Assembly (NCBI RefSeq): GCF_963259705.1 | Contig: NC_081846.1 | Span: 56,945,205 to 57,009,204, forward strand | DNA length: 64,000 bases | Source of the DNA: Myotis daubentonii | Taxonomy: Eukaryota; Chordata; Mammalia; Chiroptera; Vespertilionidae | Reading direction: 5' to 3' | Part shown: positions 1 to 11,311 of the stretch, piece after piece | Layout: each line of letters starts with the position of its first letter | Position numbering within the stretch: position 1 is the stretch's first letter | Translations under genes and position numbers: made by a program | Notes under the pieces: model-generated | Seen by the model: only the letters and a program-made list of their open reading frames with translations | Databases searched by the model: none | Told to the model about the DNA's origin: nothing

Positions 1-112
1 GTTTGGCTCAGTGGATAGAGCGTCCGCTTGTGGACTAAAGGGTCCCGGGTTTGATCCTAGTCAAGGGCACATACCTTGATCCTCAGCGCATGTGGGAGGC
101 AACCAATCAAAG
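1..112 (+). repeat. Ves SINE, cut by window edge
   Basis: The sequence opens inside a tRNA-derived Ves SINE of the 'GTTTGGCTCAGTGGATAGAGC' class. The A-box-like TGGCTCAGTGG and a B-box-like GGGTTTGATCC are visible, followed by the family phrase on a '...AAGGGCACATACC' pattern. The copy loses similarity near 112 and has no clear A-rich tail, so it is truncated at both ends. It is not a tRNA gene, because the acceptor and anticodon arms do not fold as a cloverleaf. Confidence 0.8.
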
Positions 113-297
113 GTGGCATACCGTCTGACTAGCAATTTAAATATAGATTTAATCCAATCTTCTGATGGTGAAATGGTTTATAAGGGGAAATAGAAATTTC
201 TAATGTTCAGGAAGGGTAAGAAAATTCAATCAGGTGCTAATCCCTCCAATAAATGTTGAGTTTGGCTAAGATGGCTTACAAAGAAATGTGCCTTTTG

Positions 298-505
298 CCC
301 AGCTGGTGTGGCTCAGTGGTTGAACATCAACCTATGAACCAGGAGGTCACAGTTTGATTCCCCTGTCAAGGCACCTGCCCAGGATGCAGGCTCAATCCCC
401 AGTGTGGGGCGTGTAGGAGGCAGCCAGTCAATGATTCTCTCTCATCATTGATGTTTCTATCTCTCTCTCCCTCTCCCTTCACCTCTGAAATCAATAAAAA
501 ATATG
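298..505 (+). repeat. Ves SINE
   Basis: Full-length Ves SINE of the 'CAGCTGGTGTGGCTCAGTGG' class with tRNA-like A and B boxes, the 'TCTCTCTCATCATTGATGTTTC' style pyrimidine-rich body, and a tail that starts AATCAATAAAAA. It ends next to a T-run at about 511. Confidence 0.88.
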
Positions 506-624
506 TGGGGGTTTTTTTTTTTTTGAAATATGCTGTTTAACTTTGAGTATTACAAATACGTTTTAATATCTCCTCCTGGGAGTGGCTCTTTCCCTATTCT
601 CAGCAAATTGTACAACAAGGCACT

Positions 625-830
625 GACATAGGAGTCATAATATCTAGACTCCAGTTCTGACTTTGGCAGTTGCTTGCAATTCCTGGCAATTCATTTAGAT
701 TTCTTGAGCCTCCGGTCCCTGATCTATGAAATAAGGAGGATAGCTTAGAATATCTGCCTTGCAAGTTTGTGGGGAAGATTAAACACAGTAAGGTGGAAAG
801 CACTTAATAAATTAGAAAATACTCTACAGG
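625..830 (+). repeat. MIR SINE (old, degenerate)
   Basis: Follows the MIR consensus order: a description-like start ('gactccagttctgac'), a central 'tgagcctccggtccctgatctatgaaat' analogue of the MIR core, and an end resembling 'agattaaacacagtaaggtggaaagcactt'. Assigned by recognition only; boundaries are approximate. Confidence 0.55.
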
Positions 831-2399
831 AGCTAACTTTTATTCAATAGATAATAAGCTATGTTTTCCCTCCCTGTTACCCGGGAGCCCTTTACAATAA
901 CAACCTCAAAGCTTGGTTGGAGCAGTCCAGAATGCCACGTTTGCTAAATGTGAAAGGAAGAGAGCCTTAGAGATGACTTAGTAGTAGATAATAACTCCAT
1001 TTAAGCTCTCAGAGGCTCATCTGGGGGTGAATTGGCAACTCTTATTCAAACAATAGCAGGAGTCATTTACAGAGTTATATATTTCTCCTGTGTTAGTGTT
1101 AAAGAGGCAACTTGGTAGTATATAAACAATGCAGGTGTGCCTCATTTTATGCAAATAGACATACAAAAACAATTACATGGCATACTAATTTAAAGGAAAT
1201 CTTTTAAAAATTCTTGCTGAGATTCTTTGCAATTGCCACTACAACTTATTCACATGTTTAATTACTAACCATCCTTTCAATTCTGTGAAGTACTACTGAT
1301 AAACATGAACAAGCTTGAATTCATACAGATATTTTCTGTAAGATCAAGCACTAGTCAAAACTCTTTTGCAGCTGCATACTTATTTGAAGAACTATATGTC
1401 AGAGAATAGCACCTACCAAGTGTTTTGGTTTAAGAGGGTGAGGGGGCATAAATATGGAGAGCCTAGCCAAACAGAAACTGGTTTCATTTAAAAGTCAGTT
1501 TGCTGTTCCCCCTTTAATGATCCACCCAATCCAGAAAAGTCTGAAGAATACTGAGATCATGGATGCTGATGATAATAATCATTTCCTAGAAGGGAGAGAG
1601 GTTTCCCCACTAAAGAACAATGGAGAATAGATAGAAGCAACTTTCAAGGCAAAATGTGTATAAAGCAAGATTCCGGCATCTAGAAGACTACATTTTAAAA
1701 CTAGTTTTGGGATTTTAATACAATAATTAAAGACAAGTCTTATCTAAGTCTATTAAAGATCTGCACATTTTAGATTTGGGGCAGAAATGTTTAAATATAA
1801 ACTTTTGTTCTCTCTTTCATGTATGTCATGTCTAAATGTTCTAATGGTTTTAACAGGAGTCATGTCTGCCTAAGAGGAAATAGGGCACTATTCAATCATC
1901 AGGAGAAATTAAAGTACTGGCTTCATTAGAGAAGTCACTCCTTATCTAGAGCATTTGCTCTAAAAACCAGCTGCTTAGTCAAGATTGATTTGACTACCTA
2001 GTGAGCTGTAGCGAAAGCCCTGTTGCCTTTCAGTGAATGCAAAGCTCTTCCTAAACCTCCTTTTGCTTTTACAGCTAATCTATTGCTTCTCACTCTTCAA
2101 GGTTTTCAGTGCCTTTGAAAAGACCACCTGAAGGGAAAGAGATTACAGATACAATTACAATAGAAACAGGTTAAAACAAGATGTCAGGAACCCAAAATAA
2201 AACAGCAATCGCTGAGGTTTAAATTAGATGCTGTCCTCTTGGGTTCTAATTCCCCAGGCCCTCATCCTACCCCTAGGAGCCAACTAGAATGTTAGAGGTC
2301 TAAATCTGAGGACAAAGAATTGGTATATGCAATTGGGGGGTGGGGAGGGAAGTCCTAATATTTATCTGAGAAGCTACATTATCTTATTCAGAATCAGCT
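831..2399. other. No gene or firm repeat seen
   Basis: AT-rich sequence with frequent stop codons in all frames. I could not assign any repeat family, RNA gene or exon. Short G-runs near 2335 are the only local irregularity. Confidence 0.5.
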
Positions 2400-3411
2400 G
2401 ACAGTCAGAGAAACTGGATCACTCACACAGTTCTGGTGGAGATACAAAATGATACAGCCGTTCTGGAAAATGGCTGGGCAGTTTGAAAAACAACAACAAA
2501 GTACGCAACTCCCAGAGGTCCCAACGTTTGCACTCCTGGACATTTATCCCAGAAAATGAAGACTTGTGTTCACACAGAAACCTATACACAATTATTTATA
2601 GCAGCTTCATTGGTAATGGCCAAAAAGAGGAAACAACCCAGATGGTCCTTCAATCGATGGATGGTCAAACAAACCACAGGTCAGCCATGTCATGGAATAC
2701 TAGTCAGCAAAAAAAGGAATGAACTGTTGTTGCAGAGGACTTGGTAGAATCTCCAGGGAATTATACGGAATGAAAAAAGCCAGTTCTGAAAGGTTACATA
2801 CTCAATAACATATTAATATACTACTAGAGGCACGGTGCACGAATTCGTGCAGGAGTGGGGTCCCTTGGCCTGGCCGGTGATCAGGGCCGAACAGGGTCAT
2901 CTCACCCAGTCCCGATCGGGGCTGATTGGGGCCTGCCGGCCAGGGGGAGGTTGGCCAACTGTGGGAGGTTGGCTGTGGGAGCACACTGACCACCAGGGGG
3001 CAGCTCCTGCATCGAGAGTCTGCCCTCTGGTGGTCAGTATGCATCATAGCTACTGGCTGGTCATCCGGTTGTCCGGTCGTAATGGTGACTTAGGCTTTTA
3101 TATATATAGACTCTTGAAATGACAACATTATAGAAATGGAGGACAGGTTAGTGTTTGCCAGGGGTCAGGGATGGTGTGTGTGTTGGGGAGAGGGTAGTGT
3201 GGCTATAAAAGGACAACAGAAGAGGTCCTTAACACGATTGAAATGTTTTGTTTCTTTCCAGTGTCAATGTACACACCTTGTGGTGTACTCAGGTTTTGTA
3301 AGATATTACCATTTGCTGATCACTAGGTAAAGAGCATAAGAGAGCTCTGTATTATTATTTTTTTTACAACTGCATGTGTTATTAACAATGATCTCAAAAC
3401 AAAAAGTTTAA
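2400..3411 (+). repeat. Old L1M 3' end, split by a Helitron
   Basis: Degenerate L1 ORF2 end and 3' UTR. The phrases for 'atttatagcagcttcattggtaatggcc' and 'catggaatactagtcagcaaaaaaaggaatgaa' are typical of L1M copies, with no intact frame. The L1 is interrupted at 2824-3110 by a Helitron and resumes with 'tagaaatggaggacaggttagtgtttgccagggg', ending near 'tctcaaaacaaaaagttta'. The Helitron is therefore younger than the L1. Confidence 0.7.
2824..3110 (-). mobile_element. Non-autonomous HeliBat-type Helitron
   Basis: On the minus strand it starts TCTATATATATAAAAGCC and ends with the subterminal palindrome GTGCACGAATTCGTGC-like hairpin region followed by ...CCTCTAG. Length is 287 bp, with no TIRs and no target duplication, and it sits between A and T as Helitrons do. 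Inside, 2982-3003 and 3020-3041 form an inverted repeat containing a CTCF-like core. It lies within an older L1. No Rep/helicase coding sequence is present, so it depended on enzymes supplied in trans. Confidence 0.85.
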
Positions 3412-3734
3412 TATTTAAAAATCAGGAACCTGAAAAACAAAATAATAATAGATAAAACTGCCATTTAAAAAAAAAAAAAGGCCCTGTGTATCATCCCTTC
3501 CAATGAATAACAAATGAATCAAAAGCAAAAAACCGTCTCCAGATATTAAAACAGAACATCCAGAGGCCCCTGAGATGAGTGCTCTGTTCAATAAGTAATG
3601 CTGATACCAAATGGCGGAGCGGCTTAAAAGCTGGTTGGAGTGAGTCTGACAGGTTGTTCTGCTAGAATGGAGCTCCATAAGGACAAGGAACATGCTGCAT
3701 GACTGGATGAATACAAATTGTGCAGTTTTCCCCA

Positions 3735-4096
3735 GTTATCTATTGCTGTGCACCAAACCACCCACACTCAATCTCTTTATAGAAAAATGATCTAGGGTTT
3801 GACTGGGCTCAGCTGGGCAATTCTCACTCAGGAACCCTTGTGCAGGTGCCGTCAGACTGCAGCTCTGGTGGGGTCTGGCACCCGGACTGGGGAGACACAG
3901 AAAACCTGGGGCTCCTTAGGCATCTATCTCTCTGTCTCCAGGTGGTTTCTCCACATGGCAGCCCCAGCATAGCCAAGTCCTCTCACCCGGCAGCTGAGGG
4001 TTCCCCAAGTGAGTTTCCAAGGGCAACGGCAGAAGCTGCGCGGCCTCGTCTAACCTGGACTCCGAAGTCACACAGAAACCTTTACTGCGCTTACTG
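3735..4096 (-). repeat. Old dispersed repeat, family unassigned
   Basis: Starts 'gttatctattgctgtgcaccaaacc' and continues through 'gggctcagctgggcaattctcactc' to 'gaagtcacacagaaacc'. This is the familiar phrasing of an ancient mammalian dispersed repeat that is also seen at 18165-18870. I cannot name the family with confidence. The 85-codon frame inside it shows no recognisable domain. Confidence 0.45.
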
Positions 4097-4104
4097 AGAG
4101 CTTC

Positions 4105-4235
4105 TATGTTGTAATGAAAAGACCTTGGGCATTAGAGGCAGGCAGACCCGCATCCATAGCCCAGTTCTTAGCTATGAGCCCTGAGCAAAGTGATCTAAAC
4201 TCTTTGCAACCCAAGGTGAAACTGTTACCTTAATA
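4105..4235 (+). repeat. MIR SINE fragment
   Basis: Matches the MIR start and core pattern ('gcattagaggcaggcagacccgc' followed by a degenerate 'gagccctgagcaaagtgatctaaactctttgc'). Boundaries are approximate. Confidence 0.45.
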
Positions 4236-4620
4236 ACTGGCATCAGAATTTCCCTTTAGAAGTTCTTTACTGGGAAACTATCCATTGAGTCAGAGGTGAG
4301 AACTTGGTCCTGAGTGTGAGTTAGGGGTCAAGGCATGACAGACAAGTGCCAGATGCCTCTGAGTGAGACAGGAGAGGAATTTGTGTTTGCTTCTGAGGAG
4401 GGGGTAGGAGGAAACTGTAAGACAGCGAAAGTCACAGAGCAATGTTTATGAGGGACCATCCCTACCCCAGAAATTCCCTGCAATGGGTGGCTAAAAGACA
4501 TTTTAAGAATGAGGGAGTGTGCCTTTTATTAAATTTAAAGTTGTTTGTAAGTAATGTGTTGATTCTGTGCCATTCTCCCTCCCTCTGTAGTTGACACATG
4601 AATTATACTTTTAGTGACAA

Positions 4621-4916
4621 CTGGAGGCCCGGTGCACGAATTCGTGCACAGGTGGGGTCTGGCCAGCCCGCCCCAATGGGGGCCAATCAGGCTGGGAGGG
4701 CTAGGGGGAGGGGTTGCAGGTGGTTGGCCAGCTGACCCCGCCCCTGATTGGGTTGGGGGGGCCATTGGGGGTGGGGCTGGCCATGGGGAGGGGCTGTGGG
4801 AGGCTGGGAGGGGCCGATCAGGGCCCCAATCAGGCTGGTTGGCATCAGAGCAACTAGTCGTTCTGGTCGTTCCAGGCATTCAGTCGTTCCAGTTGTTTGG
4901 CTTTTATGTATCTAGA
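4621..4916 (-). mobile_element. Non-autonomous HeliBat-type Helitron
   Basis: On the minus strand its 3' terminus has the hairpin GTGCACGAATTCGTGCACC followed by GGGCCTCCAG (canonical CTAG changed to CCAG). Its 5' end is at 'cttttatgtatctaga' on the plus strand. The interior is GC-rich with repeated 'ggctgggaggggc' units. Its 5' edge abuts, and was used as target by, the SPIN-like element at 4918. Confidence 0.8.
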
Positions 4917-4917
4917 T

Positions 4918-5159
4918 CAGAGGTTCTCAACCTGTGGGAACCAAACCACAGGTTGAGACAATGGGGGGGGGTGCCATTGGGGGTCGAACAACCCTTTCAC
5001 AGGGGTCGCCTAAGACCATCCTGCATATCAGATATTTACATTACAATTCATAACAGTAGCAACATTACAGTTATGAAGTAGCAATAAAAATAATTTTATG
5101 GTTGGGGGGTCACAACATGAGGAACTGTATTTAAAGGGCCAGAAGGCTGAGAACCACTG
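4918..5159 (+). mobile_element. SPIN-like non-autonomous hAT transposon
   Basis: The terminal inverted repeats are CAGAGGTTCTCAACC and its complement GAGAACCACTG. The interior carries SPIN-type phrases ('ttcacaggggtcgcctaagacc', 'catgaggaactgta'). Eight-base flanks ATCTAGAT and AACTAGAT match at seven positions and fit the hAT preference for a central CTAG. About 242 bp, no transposase frame. SPIN elements are known from work on horizontal transfer among tetrapods; the name here rests on sequence recognition. Confidence 0.82.
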
Positions 5160-5175
5160 AACTAGATGATTATAA

Positions 5176-5393
5176 CTACGTTTTTTTTAAATTGGTTTTT
5201 TTTATAGAGAGAAAAAGGGAGAGGAGAGAGGGAGAAACATTGATGTGTGCACGAAACATCAATTGGCTGCCTCCTGCATGCCCTCACCAACGATCAAGTG
5301 GAAACCTGGGTATGTGCCCTGACAGGAAACCAAATCAGCAACCTTTCAGTGCAGGAGACAATGCCCAACCAACTGAGCCACACCAGCTAAGAC
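5176..5393 (-). repeat. Ves SINE
   Basis: Reverse copy: a T-rich start (the SINE tail), 'aacatcaattggctgcctcctgcatg', and an end 'caactgagccacaccagc', which is the complement of the Ves A-box region. Part of the body is diverged. Confidence 0.85.
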
Positions 5394-5950
5394 TGTAACA
5401 ACTTTTCAATACAATGGCATAGTAGATAATAAATGGTAACAAGTATTATAGAAATAATCAAGGGCATCTTTGGTGATTTTTACCGCAATTAGAAAAAAAA
5501 ACAGGTTGGAAATCACAGATATAATAAAAGCAAAATAAAGGGAAGAGGACAGGATAATAGGTTGAAAATGAAATAAGAAGGATTGGAAGGGAGAAAAACA
5601 ACGATATGCAAAGATAAATTAATTGCAAGAGTTCTGGCTCAATAAGAAACTAATGGGTTTTTTCCCCCTTGAACATAAATGACACAGAGGCCTAATTATA
5701 AGGCTTATTAGAATCATCAGCAAAATGGAAAAGAACAGAACAAAAACAACGTGTAACAAATCTCACCTAAAAAAGGTGGGAACAAATCCTAAATAAGAGA
5801 TGGATACAAATAAAGAAGTAGCTGAAACCCAACTATCTAGTGGCAATATTTATGTGATTCTTTTTCCTCTTAATGTATAAATACTTTGATTTTTACAAAT
5901 GAAATAAAGAAAAAATAGTGTTTATAAATACATATTGAAATTACATAGTA
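5394..5950. other. AT-rich DNA, nothing recognised
   Basis: Low-GC DNA with many A-runs and no open frame of note. No repeat family or RNA gene could be assigned. Confidence 0.5.
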
Positions 5951-5954
5951 TTTG

Positions 5955-6677
5955 TATTAGTTTTTCATGACTGCTGCCGCACATGGCCCAAACTTGCTGG
6001 CTTACAGCCACAGAAATTTATTTTCTCACAATTGTGGAGGCAAGGGGCCAGCAGGGCGGCGCTCTCTGCTTCCTCTGAAGGCTCAGACTCTGAGTGATGG
6101 CAAACCTATGACACGCGTGTCAGAGGTGACACAGGAACTCATTTTTTTGGTTGATTTTTCTTTGTTAAATGGCATTTAAATATATAAAATAAATATCAAA
6201 AATATAAATCTTTGTTTTACTATGGTTGCAAATATCAAAAAATTTCTATATGTGACACGGCACCAGAGTTAAGTTAGGGTTTTTCAAAATGCTGACAGGC
6301 CGAGCTCAAAAGGTTCGCCATCACTGGCTCAGAGCGAGAACCCTTCCTCACCTCTTTCAGCTTCAGATGGCTCTAAGCACTTCCTGGTTCCTGGCTGCAG
6401 ATTTCCTGATTCTGGCTCCATCTTCACGCGGTTTTCTCTGCCCCTGTGTCTGCATCTTTCCCTCTTCTGTCTCCAATCTCTCTCTGCCTGTCGCTTATAA
6501 GGACATTCAATGTTGGACTTAGGGCCCCTACCCAAATAATTTAAGATAGTCTAATCCCAACACTCTTAGTTTAATTACATCTACAGAGACCCTTTTTCTA
6601 AGCAACGTAACATTCACAATTCCAAGTATTTAGACATGGGCATATCTTTTGGGGGGCCACCACTCAACCACTACAGT
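5955..6677 (-). repeat. MaLR MLT1-type LTR, split by a hAT element
   Basis: Reverse MLT1-type LTR. It starts 'gtattagtttttcatgactgctg', includes 'cagaaatttattttctcacaattgtggaggc' and 'tcttcacgcggttttctctgcccctgtgtctgc', and ends with the complement of the MLT1 start near 'ggggggccaccactcaacc'. The phrase 'tataaggacattcaatgttgga' corresponds to the well-known 'ccttataa' segment. The hAT element at 6092-6326 sits inside it. This is an ancient non-coding retroviral-like LTR. Confidence 0.7.
6092..6326. mobile_element. hAT miniature element
   Basis: The left end GAGTGATGGCAAACC and right end GGTTCGCCATCACTG are near-perfect inverted repeats. 'GACACGCGTGTC' lies next to the left end, itself a palindrome. 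Host repeats GCTCAGAC (6081-6088) and GCTCAGAG (6327-6334) resemble an 8-bp TSD but are offset by 3 bp from the left terminus. About 235 bp, AT-rich, no transposase. Confidence 0.75.
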
Positions 6678-6679
6678 AT

Positions 6680-7695
6680 TTGTTAAAACAGAAAAATAAG
6701 CTAACAAAATTGAACAAAGATCTTAACTCTAAGTTTACAAATCAATTATATTTGCTAATGAAACCTTTACAGTTCTATTTTTATTTTCTGTTTAATACAA
6801 GTAATTTGATGAACTGAAATAATGCACATGAACAGAGTCCTCTAGAGATTTTTTATCGTTACCCTTAAAACACAGGCAATTAAGTAAGAAGTGGACAAAA
6901 TGTTTACAGTTTAAGAAAATCTGTTTCCACTAGTAATTTCTAAAAATGCAAAACTGGACTTTGGGGAGACATTTTACACATATTGTCCTGGTAAAATATT
7001 ATATTAGAATGATAAGACCCAGCTTGTAAGTCAGAGTCTCGTCGAGAAAATAGAAACCAAACTAGGTATTTCAAAGAGAGAGTCTTTACTACAGGAAACT
7101 ATATTGGTGGGAGAGCTGAAAGGTCCAAAAGGGAAAGGTAGGTACCCCGAGGTTAGTAGACAGAAGGACAGAAAGCAGCTGAGGGGAGATAAAGGGGGAG
7201 GAAACCCTGGAATAGGACAGACCTGCACTTCTTACTGTGTCGCTGGGAGTGCTAAGCAGGATGCCGGGAACGCGGGGAAGAGGGCATCCGGAAATGAAGT
7301 CAGTGCTAGAGATACTGCCGGGAAACAGAAAGAAAGCAAACCATGACTTCTCCCATCTTTCCTTCAAATGCCTTCAGATTTCCTGCTGGCACCTTCTATT
7401 GGCAGAATCCAACAGGAAGCAGCGAGGATGAAGCCTGGGAACGGGGGTTGCAGGCTCCTAGCCCCAGCCAGCATTTCTAAGCAGGTTATAGAAGGCGGAT
7501 GTGGCGCTAAGAGACAACAGGTAAACCATCAGCACGCCCAGGGATGCAGAAAAGCAGCCATATTTTTATTGTTGGTGACACTGTAAGTTGGAACACCGAG
7601 ATAAGTAACTCTTCATCCCCACTGACCACATAATGTCACTTGGGGAACATAGTGAAAGAGGTGACCTAAAGGCAACAAAGAAATAAAGAATTTAT
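6680..7695. other. No gene seen
   Basis: Mixed composition. Several overlapping frames of 65-92 codons at 7031-7367 lack domains, plausible splice context or codon bias, and read as chance frames in G/A-rich DNA. Confidence 0.5.
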
Positions 7696-7699
7696 ACAA

Positions 7700-8040
7700 A
7701 GATGTTGGAAGGGGCATCATGTATAATAACAAAACCATGAAAACAGCCCCTTTGCTCCACAGTAGGGAGATGATTATGCACATTATGGCAGATTAATGCA
7801 GTAAAATACTCAAAAGCTTAAAAAAATAAATACATATTTCAAATAAGTATGGAAATGTTCACATGAAATAAATTTACGTGAAACATGTAGAACCCAGGGT
7901 GTCTACTACAATAATTACAATTGTGTAAAAATGTATGAAAGTATATGAACAAAGATCGGGGAGACTTGGAGTGATGTAATCAGTTCAGAACTTAAAACCT
8001 TTTAGGCTTTTTTCGTCTTTACATTTGCCTAAGTTCTTAA
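7700..8040 (+). repeat. Very degenerate L1M 3' UTR
   Basis: Scattered L1M phrases ('attatggcagattaatgcagtaaaatactc', 'ttgtgtaaaaatgtatg') suggest an old L1 3' end. The match is weak and the boundaries are approximate. Confidence 0.35.
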
Positions 8041-8144
8041 ATAGAAAAGAAAAGTAAAGGAGTCTTTAATTTTATTTTTAGATTCCACACCAACTAAAAA
8101 GTATGTGTTTCATGTTAAGCTGCTTTAAAGGAAAAAAAAAAACA

Positions 8145-8145
<1 letters not shown>

Positions 8146-8188
<43 letters not shown>

Positions 8189-8190
8189 AC
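8146..8190. repeat. (CA)n microsatellite
   Basis: About 22 CA units with one CT interruption near the 3' end, preceded by an A-run. It produces a spurious histidine/threonine-rich frame. Confidence 0.95.
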
Positions 8191-8945
8191 TACAACCCTC
8201 TAACCATTCCCACCATAGCACTTTTTACAGCTCTGGCATTAATCACTGCCATGGCCCGAGGCCAGTGTCCCATTGGCCCAGAGATTTTATTTTACAACCT
8301 GAGAACACTGGCTGGCTCCCCAGCCTCTGCGCTCCTGCACTACAAGTGAGCTCAGCCTTTCTTCTTGTTGCTATACTTCATGTATCTTACTCTAGGCCAG
8401 GGGCTGTTAAAGTTAACTACAGCAATGAATGGAGATAACAGGGTGAATACAAAAAACAAAACAAAACAAAAACCTACAGTATTTTAATGAGTATCTGAAT
8501 TTTTGTAAATATCTGTTGTTTGGAAACAATTTCTTCTTTCCCTGCCCCCAAAGTGCCTTACACCTTGCCTAAAACAAAACTCCCTAAACCCAGGGGGCAG
8601 AAAGGCCACGCCTTTGATTCACCCCTCCCGCAACCCATGGTGCTTCCCCAAATCATGACCTGCCAAGTTTTTTGGGCTCATGAACTCTGCCTCATTAGCA
8701 GGCTCATGCAGATGTTTGTCACAGCTGCCTCAGGACTACTCCTATGTGGTCACAGCAGGGAAAGTATGACAGCATAACTGCCTCCCACAGGGACCTGCTG
8801 GCAGATTGCCCAAGAGACCTTCCTGGGCTGGCTCTCTGTGTGACTGATGAGCAGTTAGAGGACTTACAGAAGCAAGTTTCCAACTTGATCAACTTTCTAT
8901 TTTTGCCTTTTGTGATTACTTGAGAATCATCTTCCAAAGGATGCC
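8191..8945. other. No gene seen
   Basis: Moderate GC. Short frames at 8520-8777 and 8719-8937 overlap on opposite strands without domains. No repeat family recognised. Confidence 0.45.
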
Positions 8946-8949
8946 TAGC

Positions 8950-9125
8950 TTCCGAGTCCAGCTAAACCACCTACCAACTGTGTAACCTTAGGTCTCCTAA
9001 TGTATAAAATGTCTAAAATACATAGAATAGAATGCCTTGGTTTCCTAAAGCATAAAGTGGGGAAATAACAGTAACTGCTTCTTAGTTTTGCTGCAAAGAT
9101 CCGGGATAACGCTCGGAAAGCCTGA
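8950..9125 (+). repeat. MIR SINE (degenerate)
   Basis: The MIR order is visible: 'ccaactgtgtaaccttaggtc', then 'tttcctaaagcataaagtgggg', then 'ataacagtaactgcttcttag'. The central part seems to contain an AT-rich insertion or duplication of about 40 bp. Confidence 0.5.
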
Positions 9126-9129
9126 GAGC

Positions 9130-10460
9130 ATCGTTAGTTGTCTACCCAAGATCTAGTCTATGTTTCTTTTTGATGGACAGAAACACGATTTTGTTTGGGA
9201 TGGCAATGTGCTCAGCTAAAATACTCCCCCCACAGACTGCCTTATAGCTATGGGGACCATGGAGTTTTGTTCTATAAGGAGGGGCTTCCAGGAAAGAGAC
9301 AGATTCTGGATGTGTATCTTGCCCTTCACCCTTTTTCATTCTGAATAGAATGGGGATACCTGGAAGAAAAACAGCCATCTTGCAACTAAGAACAAAAGCT
9401 ACATGCTAAGGATGGTGGATCAGGAAGCTCGGAATAACCTGGGTGCTCGATGTCTCTCTCAAGCCGCTGTGCCACGAGAGGACTACCTACCCCCAGGCTT
9501 CTTGTGGCATGAGAAAAATTAACTCCATTTGGTTCAGCCGCTGTGCTCAGGGTTCTGTCATACGGGGCTGAATACAATCCTGATTTAAGCACTCAGCATA
9601 CTGCCTGCCTATAGTGATACCTTAATAAGGTTACCTCTTATGCTTCTACAAAGTGACATGATGATAAGTCAGATTCACTGCACTGAGCATTAAGAGAGGT
9701 TCACAATTATTGTTCTGAAATTTGGTTATGGAAAATAACGCATACAGTTCTCCATTACCAACTGGGGCTGGTAAGCATTCTCATTATTCAGAGACCTGGC
9801 TGTAATAACACTTTCAAAAATAGAATTTTATATTCTATTGTAGTTTTGTTGTTTTGTTGCTGCTGCTAGGTTGTATTCGACCAGCTCTCTATCAAAGGAG
9901 ATGATTTTATTGCTAAATCTAATACATTTTTTAGAGGGAAAGGAATAGGACATTTAAATATTTTAAGTTTTTTTCCCCAAAATAAAATTTCATTTGGTGA
10001 ACAGAATGTTCATTTCCAAGGAATGCTTTCTTTATTTTTAATTATAAACATAATAGATTAGTTTCACTGGAACTCAAGAATATTGTAATGCTTTCTAAGT
10101 AAGAAGGGGGATGGGGAAGTAGGGAAACAGAATGTTGTTGATTCACACAAGAGTAAATCTGAAATACTTAAAAGGCCCTAGGAGATGTCTCAAGATTTTC
10201 CCAAGGGTTAGTATATGACACCATGAATAGCCTGCCCTCACCTCTTTGTTTCTCCAAGTTCCTCTTCTTGGATTGAAATATGGACCCATCCCCAACACCA
10301 GAAAAGCTTCATTCTGGAAATATAACTTTACTATGGGACCAGATTATCAGAAAACCTATCTGATGCCTCCCAGTCCACTAATTAAAGTGTTCCTCTTCTC
10401 TCAGTCTTTATACTGTGTTGTTGAAGGAAGCAACAGGATAGGTTGGGTTAGGCTGCAGTA
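9130..10460. other. No gene seen
   Basis: No family or exon recognised. 9620-10200 is AT-rich. Frames of 68-78 codons at 9142-9592 on the minus strand have no recognisable domain. Confidence 0.45.
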
Positions 10461-10461
10461 A

Positions 10462-10808
10462 TCTATGTATATAAAAGTCTAAGTGTCTGTTTGATCATCT
10501 GGCCAATAGCTATGATGTGCACTGACCACAAGGGGGCAAACACTTAACAGAGGAGCTGCCATAACGTGCATTGGCCATTTAAAAAGAAACAGCACTGCAG
10601 ACCTGGTGCCGACAAATCAACACTCGGCTTCCCCCAAGTGGGACATAAGCCCCACCACCACCCCAGAGCGACAGCCCACCAAATTGCAGCCAATGCTGCC
10701 AAGACCCCATGGCACAAAATGCAGCCCACAGCCCAGCCCAGCCTGGAAACAGTGGCTATGGGCACCGGGTAATGACATCACGTAGCAGCGTCTGGCTTCC
10801 TCGCTCTA
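10462..10808 (+). mobile_element. Helitron, 5' end clear, 3' end uncertain
   Basis: The start TCTATGTATATAAAAGTC matches the HeliBat start pattern, followed by 'gatgtgcactgaccacaagggggca', which is shared with the other copies. The usual 3' hairpin is not evident. The end is placed at a CTAG at 10805-10808, but this is tentative and the copy may be truncated earlier. Confidence 0.55.
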
Positions 10809-10889
10809 GCGACTACCCTCCTTGGAGTTTCTTCTGCCCAGGAACATGACTTGCTTTATAGCCAGGTGCAAACATTTTACACTTTAACC

Positions 10890-11075
10890 AAATGTTTGTG
10901 AAGCATTTTCCATGCCTCATCTCATTTGATCCTCACAGAAGTCTTGGAGTTAGGTAGATAGGAGACTTGGTAAAATCCTATTCACTTTTTATTAGCTAGA
11001 AAACGGAGATTTAGAAAGTTTAGAAACTTGACCTGACTGAAAAGAAGAAATGGTGGACCTTGAAAATGACTTCAG
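10890..11075 (+). repeat. MIR SINE (degenerate)
   Basis: Contains 'tcatctcatttgatcctcacagaagtc' and 'agctagaaaacggagatttagaaag', the MIR 'ctcacaacaaccc...gaggaaactgaggc' pattern in diverged form. Confidence 0.55.
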
Positions 11076-11311
11076 GTTTTCTCACTGCACAGAATATAGT
11101 CAAACAGTGCTGCAGTTAAATATTTTACCCTTTGTTCTCCCTGCATGATCTATAATAATAATCTGCTTCGTGTTGATATTTACAGCTGTGTTGCTGACAA
11201 TTACCTGAAAGAGAAGTAGGGGTGCTTCACTGGGCTGGAAAAAGTTTAGCTACATCAGAAAGCAAGTCCAATTAAGCAAGTTTATTCTATATGTACTAGA
11301 GTATATTATTA

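Noticed and set aside
298..505. tRNA gene
   Set aside because: Ves SINEs have A and B boxes but no cloverleaf; all tRNA-like hits in the window belong to these SINEs.
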